Notes: generated by a model not told the origin, from the sequence alone. Positions 8,534 to 18,283 are shown, counted from the stretch's first letter. The stretch is DNA of 46,516 bases from Burkholderiales bacterium (GCA_020854035.1 JADZGE010000090.1:1-46516); one strand, 5' to 3'. Numbers and translations are program-made.

Positions 8534-10653
8534 CGGCAGCGGTCGTCCGTGCCATGCCATCCGGAACCGAATCGCTCGCGTCCGGGCACCGGAGGGGAGC
8601 GGTGGAGCACGCGCTGCCCGCGGCGGTCATCCCGGAGAGCCCACGCGCGACTACCGGGTGGCTCGCCCTCCTCGCCGGTCTTGCCGTGGTGGCGGCGACG
8701 CTCGGCCTGTGGCAGGCGTTGACCGCGCAGGAGCGCGCCGCGACCGAACGGGCGGTCAATCTGAACCTGGAGGCCGTCAACAACGAAATTGGCTCGCGCA
8801 TCGATTCGCGCGTTCTCGCGCTCACGCGCATGGCCCGCCGCTGGTCGTTGCGCGGCCGGCCGCCGCGCGCGGAATGGGAGTCCGACGCCCGGCTGTATCT
8901 CAGCCACTACGCCGGCCATGCGGCCATCGCCCGGCTGGAACCGGACCTGCGGGCGGGTTGGGTCCTCGCGCGGGAACCGGTCTCCGAGCGCGACATCCTT
9001 CAGCTCGTCGCGGGCCGGAATCAGGAAGCGCTCCAGAGCGCGCGGTTGCGGCGTGACGTGAGGCTCGCTTCATCGCTCGACCCGGTCACGGGCAATCGGC
9101 TTCTGCTCGTCTGTGTCCCCGTTTTCCGGGGAGAGGACTTCGACGGGTTCATCGTGGGCGTCTTCGGCGCGCAGCCGATGCTGGAAGCGATCCTGCTTCC
9201 CTCCCTTGCCCAGCACTACTCGGTCGCCGTGCTCGATGACGAGGCGGAAATATTTCGCCGCGGCGGCGGCACGGAATCGTCCGCCGCCGATTGGGGCCAG
9301 GAGAGGACGGTCTCGCTGCACGGGCTCGAGTGGCGTGTTCGCGTGTGGCCCCAGGAGGAACTGCTCGAGCGACGTTCGCCGCTCCCCGGGGCGGTACTCG
9401 CCGGCGGATTGTCACTGGCACTGCTCATTGCGCTCACCGTTCGCCTTGCGCAGGTGGCGCGCCTGCGGGCGCGGGAGACGGAATCGGTCAACCTCGAGTT
9501 GAAAGGCGTCGTCGCGCGACACCAGCAGGTGAACGAGCGGCTGCGCAAGCTCTCGCGCGCGGTGGAACAAAGCCCGAGCATGGTATTGATCACCGACAAC
9601 CTCGGCGCCATCGAGTACATCAATCCCAGGTTCAGCCAGGTGACGGGCTACACGCTCGAAGAGATCAGCGGGAAGAATCCGCGTTTCCTGAAATCCGGTG
9701 AGACCGACCCCGCGCAATACCGGCACCTGTGGCAGACGATCACCGCCGGCAACGAGTGGCGGGGGGTGCTTCACGACAGGAAGAAGAACGGGGATCTGTT
9801 CTGGGTGCATTCCGCCATTTCGCCGATCCGGGACGCGGAAGGCGCGATCGCGCATTTTCTGGCGGAAATGGAGGACGTCACCGAGCACCGGCGGCTCGAA
9901 CAACAGGTCGCCGAACACAATCGCGAAATCGCCAAGAGCCAGGCGCTCGCCGCGATGGGGCAGGCGGCGAGCATGATCGCCCACGATCTGCGCAATCCGC
10001 TCTCGACCATCAAGATGGGTTTGCAGATCCTCGGCAAGAAGCTGCCGCCCGACCGGACGGAAGAGGAAAAGGAGCTGCTGCAGATCTCCCAGGAGCAGGT
10101 GCGTTACATGGAGGAAGTCCTCTCGGATCTCCTCAGTTATTCCGCTCCCGACGCGCTGAAGCCGGAGTGGCTGAGCGTGGACAAGCTGCTCGACACGGCG
10201 TTGATGCTCTCCCAGAAGCCCGTCGAGGAGCACGGGGTACGGGTGAACACCCGCTATCCGCCCGGGCTGCCGGTGCTCTACGGCGACGCCAACAAGCTGC
10301 GCCAGGTCTTTACCAACCTCATCGTGAACGCCGCCCAGGCGACCTCGGGCGGGGAGAAGGCGCCGCCCACCATCGTGATCGACGCGCGGCTGCGCCTGCC
10401 GGCAGGGGATTCGCCGTCGATCCAGATCGAAATCTGCGACAACGGCTGCGGCGTCGCGCCGGAGCACCTCGACAAGGTGTTCGAGCCGTTTTTCACCACG
10501 CGCGCCCAGGGCACCGGGCTGGGGCTGCCCATCGCGAGGCGGATCGTCGAACAGCACCAGGGCAGCATCAGCCTGCAGCCGGAAGTGCCGCGGGGCACGC
10601 GCGTCACGGTCGTGCTGCCGCTCGCCCCGGCGCACGGTCGCAACGGCTCATGA
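8527..10653 (+). CDS. membrane PAS-domain sensor histidine kinase
   Basis: A 708-residue kinase. Its order is an N-terminal membrane helix (about 43-62), a CHASE-like extracytoplasmic sensor of about 230 residues, a second helix (about 288-305), a coiled linker, a PAS domain (AVEQSPSMVLITD through the PAC segment ending EDVTEHRRL), a HisKA domain with phospho-acceptor His486 in IAHDLRNPL, and an HATPase domain with DNGCG and GTGLGLPIARR. The GTG at 8527 overlaps hemG by 7 bp. Alternatives are ATG 8554 and GTG 8602, the latter behind GGAGGGG, so the start is uncertain. It is translationally coupled to the NtrC-type regulator that follows and is surely its partner. The signal is unknown. Confidence 0.9.
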   Translation: MLAAAVVRAMPSGTESLASGHRRGAVEHALPAAVIPESPRATTGWLALLAGLAVVAATLGLWQALTAQERAATERAVNLNLEAVNNEIGSRIDSRVLALTRMARRWSLRGRPPRAEWESDARLYLSHYAGHAAIARLEPDLRAGWVLAREPVSERDILQLVAGRNQEALQSARLRRDVRLASSLDPVTGNRLLLVCVPVFRGEDFDGFIVGVFGAQPMLEAILLPSLAQHYSVAVLDDEAEIFRRGGGTESSAADWGQERTVSLHGLEWRVRVWPQEELLERRSPLPGAVLAGGLSLALLIALTVRLAQVARLRARETESVNLELKGVVARHQQVNERLRKLSRAVEQSPSMVLITDNLGAIEYINPRFSQVTGYTLEEISGKNPRFLKSGETDPAQYRHLWQTITAGNEWRGVLHDRKKNGDLFWVHSAISPIRDAEGAIAHFLAEMEDVTEHRRLEQQVAEHNREIAKSQALAAMGQAASMIAHDLRNPLSTIKMGLQILGKKLPPDRTEEEKELLQISQEQVRYMEEVLSDLLSYSAPDALKPEWLSVDKLLDTALMLSQKPVEEHGVRVNTRYPPGLPVLYGDANKLRQVFTNLIVNAAQATSGGEKAPPTIVIDARLRLPAGDSPSIQIEICDNGCGVAPEHLDKVFEPFFTTRAQGTGLGLPIARRIVEQHQGSISLQPEVPRGTRVTVVLPLAPAHGRNGS

Positions 10654-12050
10654 GCGCCATTCTGATCGTGGATGACGACCTCGCGAGCTGCCGCACGCTG
10701 CGGCTGCACTTCCGCACCCAGGGTCACGAGACGCACATCGCGCAGAGCGCGGGGGAGGCGCTCGCCGCGCCCGGCCGATTCGCGCCGGATGTCATCATTC
10801 TCGATATCCGCATGCCGGGGAAGAGCGGCCTTGACGCGCTGCCGGAGTTCAAGCAGGCGTTTCCCGGTTCCCACGTCATCATGATCACCGCCTTCCACGA
10901 CATGGAGAGCACGATTCAGGCGATGCAGCGCGGTGCGGACGACTACATCCAGAAGCCGATCGACCTCGACGAACTGGACGCCACGGTGGCGAAAGCGCTC
11001 CGTTATGCCCGCAGCGAGTCGCAGGGCGTGCCGGTGGAAGCCGGCGAGGACACCGGAAACGGCCGCGGCAACATGGCCGGGCGAAGCCGCGTCATGAAAG
11101 AGGTCTTCAAGACCATCGGCCTCGCCGCCTCCAGCGGCGCGACGGTGCTGATTACCGGCGAATCGGGCACTGGCAAGGACCTGGTCGCCCGCGCCATCCA
11201 TCGCGCCGGTCCGAATCCTTCCGGGCCGTTCGTCGCCATGAACTGCGCGGCGTTGATCGAGACGCTGCTCGAGTCGGACATGTTCGGTCACGAAAAAGGC
11301 GCGTTCACCGGCGCGGTCGGACGCCATGTCGGCAAGTTCGCGCTGGCCAATCACGGCGCCATCTTTCTCGACGAGGTAAGCGAGCTCTCCTACGCGATCC
11401 AGGCCAAACTGCTGCGGGTGCTGCAGGAGAAGGAGTTCGTTCCGCTCGGCGCACGGGAATCCCAGAGGACCGAAGCGCGGGTGATCGCGGCGACGAACGT
11501 GAATCTCGCCGGCCGCGTTCAGGAAGGCAGCTTCCGCGAGGACCTCTATTACCGCCTCCAGGTGATCAACATTCACCTGCCCCCGTTACGCGATCGCAAG
11601 GAGGACATTCCCGATCTCGTGCAGGCGCTCCTCGCGCGAATCAATCGCGAGATGCGGCGGCATGTCCGGCGCGTCGACCCGCAGGTGCTGCGCTGTTTCG
11701 AGGCATATCGCTGGCCGGGCAACGTGCGCGAACTGGAAAACGTACTGATGAAGGCGGTCGCCCTGTCGCCAGCGGACACCATCACGCCGGACGCGTTACC
11801 CGCGGACATCGCGAATCGATCCGCACAGCCGTCGGACACCGCCAGGCCGGCCGCGCAGTGCAGCCTGCGCGAAGTCGAGAAGGGTCACGTGCTGCGCGTA
11901 CTGGAGGCGACCGGCTGGCATCGCGGGCGCACCTGCGCGGTCCTCGGCGTGTCACGGCCGCGGCTGCGGCGCATGATCAAGGACTTCGGTCTGGTTCCTC
12001 CCCCCGGCGCACCGCCCGACGACAGCGACCCGGGCGCCGGTAGCCCATGA
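10650..12050 (+). CDS. sigma-54-dependent response regulator, NtrC family
   Basis: A 466-residue transcription activator. The receiver domain carries phospho-Asp52 (ILDIRMPG). The AAA+ domain has Walker A GESGTGKD, the sigma-54-contacting loop GAFTGA, Walker B AIFLDEVSEL and an arginine-finger region around YRLQVIN. A Fis-type helix-turn-helix ends the protein (VLEATGWHRGRTCAVLGVSR). The ATG overlaps the kinase stop (ATGA). Because the operon has its own sigma-54 promoter, the regulator probably activates its own transcription and possibly the divergent respiratory operon, although I found no sigma-54 site for the latter. Confidence 0.94.
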   Translation: MSAILIVDDDLASCRTLRLHFRTQGHETHIAQSAGEALAAPGRFAPDVIILDIRMPGKSGLDALPEFKQAFPGSHVIMITAFHDMESTIQAMQRGADDYIQKPIDLDELDATVAKALRYARSESQGVPVEAGEDTGNGRGNMAGRSRVMKEVFKTIGLAASSGATVLITGESGTGKDLVARAIHRAGPNPSGPFVAMNCAALIETLLESDMFGHEKGAFTGAVGRHVGKFALANHGAIFLDEVSELSYAIQAKLLRVLQEKEFVPLGARESQRTEARVIAATNVNLAGRVQEGSFREDLYYRLQVINIHLPPLRDRKEDIPDLVQALLARINREMRRHVRRVDPQVLRCFEAYRWPGNVRELENVLMKAVALSPADTITPDALPADIANRSAQPSDTARPAAQCSLREVEKGHVLRVLEATGWHRGRTCAVLGVSRPRLRRMIKDFGLVPPPGAPPDDSDPGAGSP

Positions 12051-12083
12051 GCGATGGCGCGGGCTCTCGCCGCGCCGGGTCGC

Positions 12084-12521
12084 TCACGGCAACGACACCA
12101 TCCGCGTGAGCTGCTCGCCGTCGAGACCGGGAAGCATCTCGTCGCACAGCGGGTAGAGCACGCGCTCCTCCTTGATGCTGTGCGCCGCCATCAACGCCGC
12201 GAACGGGCCCGCCAGCGCGTGGAATTCCCGCGCGTCGCGCGCGCCAAGCACGCCCGCGATCCCGTCGAGCATCGTCAGCATCTGCCGGTGTTCCCGCCGC
12301 ATCACCGACGTGGGTCCGCCGCTGACACCGCTCGCGCGCTCGAATGCCGGGAACAGCGCCTCCTCTTCGATCTTCATGTGGTCCTTGATGGACCGCAGGA
12401 ACGCATCGAAGTGCAGCGCGCACGCGGACCAGTCGCCCTCGTCCGCCGCCTGCCGGGCGGCGGCAAGAAGTCGATCTTCGCACCGGTGATCGGCGGTGAG
12501 AGTGGCCGTGATGGTGCTCAT
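12084..12521 (-). CDS. hemerythrin HHE cation-binding domain protein
   Basis: A protein of about 145 residues predicted as a four-helix bundle with a non-heme diiron site. The candidate His and Glu ligands appear in the expected order: ADHRCEDRLL, KDHMKIEEEALFP, REHRQML and AHSIKEERVLYP. Hemerythrin-domain proteins bind O2 or NO or help repair Fe-S clusters; which applies here is not visible. It faces the regulator gene convergently with a 33-bp gap and lies downstream of the moeA genes on the same strand. An alternative start lies 15 bp upstream (12536); neither has a good ribosome-binding site. Confidence 0.87.
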   Translation of the reverse strand: MSTITATLTADHRCEDRLLAAARQAADEGDWSACALHFDAFLRSIKDHMKIEEEALFPAFERASGVSGGPTSVMRREHRQMLTMLDGIAGVLGARDAREFHALAGPFAALMAAHSIKEERVLYPLCDEMLPGLDGEQLTRMVSLP

Positions 12522-12616
12522 TCGGCGGCCCGCCATGCGAATCCGGGCAATGATTGTCGCCGGCCGGCCGCGCGGCGCGCCTTGATGTCAATCAAGGAGT
12601 GCCCGCGTTTGCGCCG

Positions 12617-14563
12617 TCAGGGCCGGAAGCCGATGCTCCGCAGCATCTCGCGCACCGAGGCGTCCTCGAGCAGCGCGCGGAACTGCCTCACCGCCGGCCT
12701 GTCCAGGCGCTCCCTCGGCACGAGGAAATCGTAGCGTTCCGCCTGCAGCGGAACGAAGCCGAGGCCATACTGGCTGGCGACGGTATCGATGGCGAGCCCC
12801 CAGTCGGCACGCCCCTGCGCGACCGCCGCGGCCACGGCGTTGTGCGACTTCGTCTGCACTCCGTAGCCGGGCGGGCGCCGCTCGCCGATCAGGCCGTCGA
12901 TGACGATGCGCGTCCCGCTGCCGGCATTGCGATTGACCATCGTGCACCCGGGATCGTCCAGGGCGGCGGCGATCGCTTCGCGTGCGCTCCTGCCTTCGAA
13001 GCGCCCGTCCCCCGGACGGAACACGACGCCCTGCATGCGGCCGTAGCCCGGCACGAGGGCGAGCGCGTTGGTCAGGAGGTGCCGGTTGTACTCCCCGGTC
13101 GCCGCGTCCATGAGGTGAACGCCCGCGATGTCGCATTCCCCGCGCCTCGCCGCGGCAAGCCCGCCCATGCTGCCGACGTAGAGCGCCTTCGCGCGGATGC
13201 CCCGGCGCAGGAGCAAGCCGATGAGCCGGTCCAGTCCGACGCAATGGCTGCCGATGATGACGAGATCCGCCGGGTCGAGCTTGTGGCCTAGCAGCTGCAC
13301 CTCGACCCGGCTCCCGGCATCGACGATCTCCTGGTGCTGGTCGATCGTGACGAAACCGTCGGCGCAACTGAAGGTCGTCACCGATCCGGAGCCCCTGCCC
13401 ATCGGGTAGGCGGCAAGGCCGTCCTGCCCCCGGACGAGGCCCACCAGCAGGTACTCCGTGCGGCCCCGCTCCGAGTTGACGCGCATGGGCAGGGTCGCCG
13501 TGACGGTCGGCCGTCGCTCCTCCGACAGCCCGGCGCGGGCGCGAATGACCGGCGCCACGAACTCGTGGAAGGTGAAAATCGCGGAAGTCGGGAAGCCGGG
13601 CAGGATCACCACGGGTTTGCCCTCCGTCACGGCAAGGCAGATCGGCTTGCCGGGTTTGAGGGCAACGCCATGAGCGAGGATCCCGGGATTCTCCAGCCGG
13701 CTCGCCACGCGGTAGGACAGGTCGCCCGCGCCCTTCGACGTGCCGCCGGAGAGCAGCACGATATCGTGCCGCAGCCCCGCCTCGAGCGCCTGCGCGAGCG
13801 CGGCGTCGTCGTCCGCCACCACGCCAAGATGGATCGGCTCGCCGCCGAGTTCCTCGACCGCGGCGCCGATGATGGCGGCATTGGAGTCGTAGACCGCGCC
13901 GGCCCTCATCGACGTACCGGGCGCGACGATTTCGTTGCCGGTCGAGAGGATCGCCACGCGTGGCCGACGCAGCACGGTCACCCCGGCGACCCCGATCGCC
14001 GCCAGCACCCCGATCTCCCGCGAGGTGAGCAGTTGCCCGTTGCGCAGGACCGTTTCGCCCCGCGCGATATCGGTCCCGGCATAGCTCACGTTCTCCCCGG
14101 GCGCGACGGCGCGCGTGATCGACAGCCGGCGCTCGGCGCCCTCGCCGTCGAGGTCGGTGTGCTCCACCATCACGACCGCATCGGCGCCGCGTGGCAGCAT
14201 GCCGCCCGTCGCGATGATCGTGGCGACACCCGGCATGACCGATTGCCCCGGCACGATGCCGGGCGAGAGCACCTCGCCGTTCAGCCGGACGCGGCGCGGC
14301 GCCTCGTCCATGGCGCCGAAGGTATCGGCCGCCAGCACGGCGAAACCGTCGACGTTGGAGCGGTCGAAGCACGGCACGTCGACCGCCGCCACGATGTCTT
14401 CCGCCAGCACGCGGTTGAGCGCCCTTGCGAGAGGCACGGTTTCCCGTCCCACCGGACGAAGATCGAGGTGCGCCAGAAAGCGGGCCATCGCCTCGTCGCG
14501 CGTGATGACGTTCAGAAACTGCGTCTGCAGCGCATCGCTCGAGGGATCGGGGTTCTCAGGCAT
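12617..14563 (-). CDS. MoeA molybdotransferase fused to a periplasmic-binding-protein-like domain
   Basis: A 648-residue protein. Residues 1 to about 415 are MoeA-like: FDRSNVDGFAV, the segment GGMLPRGADAVVMVEHTD, the MPT-binding run STGNEIVAPG and SGGTSKGAGD, and VILPGFPTSA. The rest is a substrate-binding fold (IIGSHCVGLDRLIG, VGSMGGLAAARRGECDIAG, NRNAGSGTRIVIDGLI, AVAQGRADWGLAID) like the PBP-like domain of ModE/LysR-type or molybdate sensors. The fused form is known in other bacteria. It would insert molybdenum into adenylated molybdopterin while the added domain may bind a metal oxyanion. It sits 24 bp after a second moeA gene and probably forms an operon with it. Confidence 0.9.
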   Translation of the reverse strand: MPENPDPSSDALQTQFLNVITRDEAMARFLAHLDLRPVGRETVPLARALNRVLAEDIVAAVDVPCFDRSNVDGFAVLAADTFGAMDEAPRRVRLNGEVLSPGIVPGQSVMPGVATIIATGGMLPRGADAVVMVEHTDLDGEGAERRLSITRAVAPGENVSYAGTDIARGETVLRNGQLLTSREIGVLAAIGVAGVTVLRRPRVAILSTGNEIVAPGTSMRAGAVYDSNAAIIGAAVEELGGEPIHLGVVADDDAALAQALEAGLRHDIVLLSGGTSKGAGDLSYRVASRLENPGILAHGVALKPGKPICLAVTEGKPVVILPGFPTSAIFTFHEFVAPVIRARAGLSEERRPTVTATLPMRVNSERGRTEYLLVGLVRGQDGLAAYPMGRGSGSVTTFSCADGFVTIDQHQEIVDAGSRVEVQLLGHKLDPADLVIIGSHCVGLDRLIGLLLRRGIRAKALYVGSMGGLAAARRGECDIAGVHLMDAATGEYNRHLLTNALALVPGYGRMQGVVFRPGDGRFEGRSAREAIAAALDDPGCTMVNRNAGSGTRIVIDGLIGERRPPGYGVQTKSHNAVAAAVAQGRADWGLAIDTVASQYGLGFVPLQAERYDFLVPRERLDRPAVRQFRALLEDASVREMLRSIGFRP

Positions 14564-14587
14564 GCCGGTACCGGTTCTTCCGGCGGG

Positions 14588-15853
14588 TCAGTCGTAGAGG
14601 TGAACGGTGACTTCGGCGCCCGCGCCGTAGCCTTCGCTTTCGCCCGGCACCACGACGAAGCCGTCGGCGCGGACGGTCGAGGAAAGCACCGATGCCCCGC
14701 TCAAGGCGAGCGGCTCCACCTCGGCGCCCTGGAAACGCACGCGGCAATAATCGACTCTACCGGCGGCCGAGGCGATCTTGCGGGCGAGCGGCGCCGTGCG
14801 CGTCGCGTAGGGCCACTCCGCCTTGCGCCCCCCGCGCAGGCGGATCGCCCGCCCCGCGAAGAAATCGTAGGCGCAAAGGCAGGACACGGGATTGCCCGGC
14901 AGCAGGAACACCAGCGCATCACCGACGCGCCCCATCCCGGCCGGGCTCGACGGGCGCATCGCGATCCCGTGTATGGCGAGCTCCCCCGCCTCCGAGAGCA
15001 GGCGCGGCGCGTGATCTTCCGCACCGACACTCGATCCGCCGGACACCATGATGATATCGGCGCCGGGGGCGAGCAGCGCGCGCCGGATCGTGTCCGGGTC
15101 GTCACCGATCCTGAAGTGTGTCTCGAGCACGGCGCCGTCGCGCGCCAGCAAGCCACGCAGCATCGCCGAATTCGCGTCGTAGATCTGGTGCGGGCGCCTC
15201 GCGACCCCGGGCCCGACGACTTCGTCACCCGTGACGATCAGCCGCGCCCGCGGCCGGCGCACCACGGTGATCGCGGGTATCCCGAGCGACGAAACGAGGC
15301 CTAGATCCTGCGCGCGCAGCCGCCTGCCCGCCGCGATGGGAACGCTTCCCCGCCGGATGTCTTCTCCGCACCGGCCGACATGTTTCCCCGGGGAAACGGC
15401 GGCGGCAACGTCGACGGTGCCGGCCGCTTCCCTGGCGAATTCGGCCGGGACGACGGCGTCCGCGCCGGCGGGAAGCGGTGCGCCGGTCATGATGCGCACG
15501 GCCGTTGCCGCGGTCACCGCGCCGGCAAACGGCAGTCCCGGGAGGGATGCGCCGATCACCCGGAATGCGATCGGATTGTAGTCGCTCGCGCCGGTCGTCT
15601 GCGCCCCCTGCACGGCATAGCCGTCCATCGCCGAACGATCGAAGGCGGGCACGTCGAGCGGCGCAACGATGTCGCCCGCCAGCACCCGGCCCGACGCATC
15701 TTCAATCGGGATCTCCTCGTGGTCGAGCGGCACCGCGTGCCGATCGATCCACAGCAGTGCCTCCGCGACCTCGGCACGCCGGGCGAAGCCATGCATGCGA
15801 ACGTCCGATGGGGCGGGAACGTGCTGCGGCATTCGGGTGGGCGGCCCCGTCAT
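14588..15853 (-). CDS. moeA: molybdopterin molybdotransferase MoeA
   Basis: A protein of about 421 residues of normal MoeA length and domain order. Motifs are FDRSAMDGYAVQG near residue 70, IMTGAPLPAGADAVVPAEF, VTGDEVVGPG, SGGSSVGAEDHAP and LPGNPVSCLCAYDFF. It should ligate molybdate to adenylyl-molybdopterin in the cytoplasm. The start is uncertain: ATG 15853 gives a typical length, but the frame is open to 16015, and ATG 15832 and 15796 are also possible; none has a strong ribosome-binding site. The gene precedes the moeA fusion by 24 bp on the same strand. Two paralogues side by side resemble the two MoeA proteins of some organisms that load molybdenum versus tungsten (inference). Confidence 0.9.
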   Translation of the reverse strand: MTGPPTRMPQHVPAPSDVRMHGFARRAEVAEALLWIDRHAVPLDHEEIPIEDASGRVLAGDIVAPLDVPAFDRSAMDGYAVQGAQTTGASDYNPIAFRVIGASLPGLPFAGAVTAATAVRIMTGAPLPAGADAVVPAEFAREAAGTVDVAAAVSPGKHVGRCGEDIRRGSVPIAAGRRLRAQDLGLVSSLGIPAITVVRRPRARLIVTGDEVVGPGVARRPHQIYDANSAMLRGLLARDGAVLETHFRIGDDPDTIRRALLAPGADIIMVSGGSSVGAEDHAPRLLSEAGELAIHGIAMRPSSPAGMGRVGDALVFLLPGNPVSCLCAYDFFAGRAIRLRGGRKAEWPYATRTAPLARKIASAAGRVDYCRVRFQGAEVEPLALSGASVLSSTVRADGFVVVPGESEGYGAGAEVTVHLYD

Positions 15854-16072
15854 GGATTGGGCACTCGCCCCTGTCCCGGACGGCATCGTGGTCCGGAGCG
15901 GGAACCGCGACGCAACCACGTCGCCGGGACGGGGCATCACCGCGAAGGTTACGACAGCCGGGCGGGATCTGGCAAAGCCGTCGTTTCGGCTGCACGAAAT
16001 CGAGGAACGCGGCAACGCGCGGGGCGGGAAGACCCGGCGCAGGAGCCCTCCCGCGCAATGGAAAGCGGTGCT

Positions 16073-18283
16073 TCAGGAAAACAGGCCGGCCATGTCGAGC
16101 GCGGAGATGCGCTCGTCCGGATAGCCGAGAATGTCGCCCAGCACGTATCGATTGTGTTCGCCGAGCAGCGGGGCCCGGCGGGTAACCGGAAGCGGCGCGC
16201 CGTCGATGTGCCACGGCAGGCGATATACGGGAAGCGGGCCGAGCACGGGATGCTCAACCATCTCGAACAACTGCCTCTCGCGGAAATGGCTGCTCGCGGC
16301 GATGCCGGGCGCGTCGAGCAGCGGCGCGGCGGATACGCCCGCGGATGCGAGCGCCGATGCCAGAGCGTTCGCATCGTGACGCGCTGTCTCCTCGCCCAGA
16401 CGCCGATCCAGTTCGTCGCTGTTGGCGCGACGCTGCGCTGCCGTCGTGAAGGCCGCGCGCGACATCCAGTCCGGTCCGCCGAACACCCGCGCCATCGCCT
16501 GCCACTGCGCATCCGTCGAGATCGAGATCGCGATCCACCGATCCTCGCCGGCCGCGGGATAGTTGCCGTGCGGTACCTTGCGTGGATGCCGCGTGCCTTG
16601 CGGCGCCGGCGCGCCATCGTGCGATGCATGCCGGGAGAACTCCCCGGCCATGACGCCGACGGCCGCCTCCCATTGAGAAAGATCGATGTACGCGCCTTCG
16701 CCCGTCCGCTCGCGCCGCCACAAGGCGGCAAGTATCCCGAGCACGGCGTGCAGGCTCGCGTTGGGATCGGCATACGAAGACTGCGATCCGAGCACGCGCT
16801 CACCCGGGTAGCCGACGAGGCCGTCGAGCCCCGCGAGACCGGCGATCATGGTCGCATAGGTCCGGATGCCGCGAAGCGGGCCGTCCTGTCCGGCCGCCGA
16901 CATCGAGCACATCACGAGTCCGGGGTGCACGGTCCTGAGCTCCCGATAGCACAGCCCGAATTTCTCCATGACGCCGGGAGAGAAATTCTCGATCACTACG
17001 TCGCTCGCCGCGACGAGATCCTTCAGGACGGATCGCGCGTCAGGATGGTCGAGCTTCATTCTCAGGCTCAGTTTCCCCCGATTGACGTTCTGGAACATCG
17101 GGTTCTGCTCGGGGTCCTTCTTCGTGCCGACGATCGGCGGGCCCTGCCGCATGTAATCGAGCGGGCTCGCGCTCTCGACCTTGATCACCTGCGCGCCCAT
17201 GTCGGCGAGGACGTGGCCCGGGACCGCTCCCGCCCAGACCCAGCCGAAATCGACGACGCGCCGGCCGGCGAGTGGGCGAAGCTTGCTCGCCGCCCGTCCC
17301 GGATGCGCCGGCGCGGGAGGGGAAACCGTCTTTCCGGCCGGAGAGGTCACGAGCTTCGAATACGGATTGCCCGGGAGCCTTGTTCGCCCGTGGGTGGTCT
17401 CCGTCTCGATGAAGTATCCGCGTTCCCGCAGGTGCGCATGCCCGGCCACTTCGCGAAGGTCGTACACGGGCGCGCCGGGGATCCGGTGTTCCAGGCATTG
17501 CCGCAGAATCTCGTCCTTTGTGCGCGCGAGGAACCACGGTTCGATCAGGGCGTCGCACTCCTCGCCGTGCAAGTCGTTCGCCCTGAAGCGATCGGCGAAG
17601 AGCGGGTGCGCGAGCAGATCCTCGCGCCCGATCATCCGCAGGAAGCCGAGCCAATGCCGGCTCTCGCCGCACTGAATCGCGAAGTAGCCGTTTCTGCAGC
17701 GAAAAATGGTGCGCGGATAAGGTTGACCGAAGACGCGATGCCCGGCGCGGCTCTTCCCGTACCGGCCAAAGTGCGCGAGCGCGACGTCGACGCCGCTGTA
17801 GAACGCGGCCCACACATCGGCGGCGGCGACGTCGATCAGCGCGCCACGATCCGAAAAGAGCACGCCCATCGCCGCGATCGCGGCGGCAAGTCCCGCCTGA
17901 CAGGCGCTCTGGTCTCCGGGGAGTTTCAAGGGAGGCTTGCCGGGGGACCCGATACCGATCGATATGCCGCCCCATGCCTGCAACGTGAGATCGTCCGCGG
18001 GCAAGTCCCGTGCCCCGCCCTGCACCCCGAAAGGTGTCACCGAGACGACGACGAGATGCGGGAATTCGCGGGCAAGGTGAAGCGGCGGCAGCCCGGGGGC
18101 GTTCTCGCCCCCGGACGCCCCGCACAGGACGATCCTGGCGCGCGCCAGCAGATCACGCGCAACCCCCTCCGCTTCGACTCGCGTGGTCTGCGCCCCCAGA
18201 TCCCTGAAGAGCTTGCCGGCGTATGCGATGGCCGCCGCCGCGCCGAACTCGATCACTCGAATTCCGGCGAGCGGCGCCGCCAT
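16073..18283 (-). CDS. tandem-domain CaiB/BaiF family CoA-transferase
   Basis: A 736-residue protein about twice normal length, made of two CaiB/BaiF (class III CoA-transferase) units. The first, about residues 1-310, begins MAAPLAGIRVIEFG and has its candidate catalytic Asp in LPGDQSACQ. The second starts near residue 345 (LAGRRVVDFGWVWAG), with the catalytic Asp in SSYADPNASLH and the segment GKLSLRMKLDHPDARSVLKDL. Class III enzymes move CoA from an acyl-CoA donor to a carboxylate through aspartyl-CoA. The N-terminal half is shorter than a complete unit. The ATG overlaps the stop of the preceding CoA-transferase gene by 1 bp (TGATG). It is the last gene of the minus-strand acyl-CoA operon. 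A long antisense frame on the plus strand is a codon-bias artefact. Confidence 0.87.
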   Translation of the reverse strand: MAAPLAGIRVIEFGAAAAIAYAGKLFRDLGAQTTRVEAEGVARDLLARARIVLCGASGGENAPGLPPLHLAREFPHLVVVSVTPFGVQGGARDLPADDLTLQAWGGISIGIGSPGKPPLKLPGDQSACQAGLAAAIAAMGVLFSDRGALIDVAAADVWAAFYSGVDVALAHFGRYGKSRAGHRVFGQPYPRTIFRCRNGYFAIQCGESRHWLGFLRMIGREDLLAHPLFADRFRANDLHGEECDALIEPWFLARTKDEILRQCLEHRIPGAPVYDLREVAGHAHLRERGYFIETETTHGRTRLPGNPYSKLVTSPAGKTVSPPAPAHPGRAASKLRPLAGRRVVDFGWVWAGAVPGHVLADMGAQVIKVESASPLDYMRQGPPIVGTKKDPEQNPMFQNVNRGKLSLRMKLDHPDARSVLKDLVAASDVVIENFSPGVMEKFGLCYRELRTVHPGLVMCSMSAAGQDGPLRGIRTYATMIAGLAGLDGLVGYPGERVLGSQSSYADPNASLHAVLGILAALWRRERTGEGAYIDLSQWEAAVGVMAGEFSRHASHDGAPAPQGTRHPRKVPHGNYPAAGEDRWIAISISTDAQWQAMARVFGGPDWMSRAAFTTAAQRRANSDELDRRLGEETARHDANALASALASAGVSAAPLLDAPGIAASSHFRERQLFEMVEHPVLGPLPVYRLPWHIDGAPLPVTRRAPLLGEHNRYVLGDILGYPDERISALDMAGLFS

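Noticed and set aside
12051..12083. Terminator between the convergent regulator and hemerythrin genes
   Set aside because: GC-rich sequence without a hairpin plus T-run that I can support.
13334..15304. Plus-strand open frame of 656 codons
   Set aside because: Antisense to the two moeA genes; composition is antisense noise.
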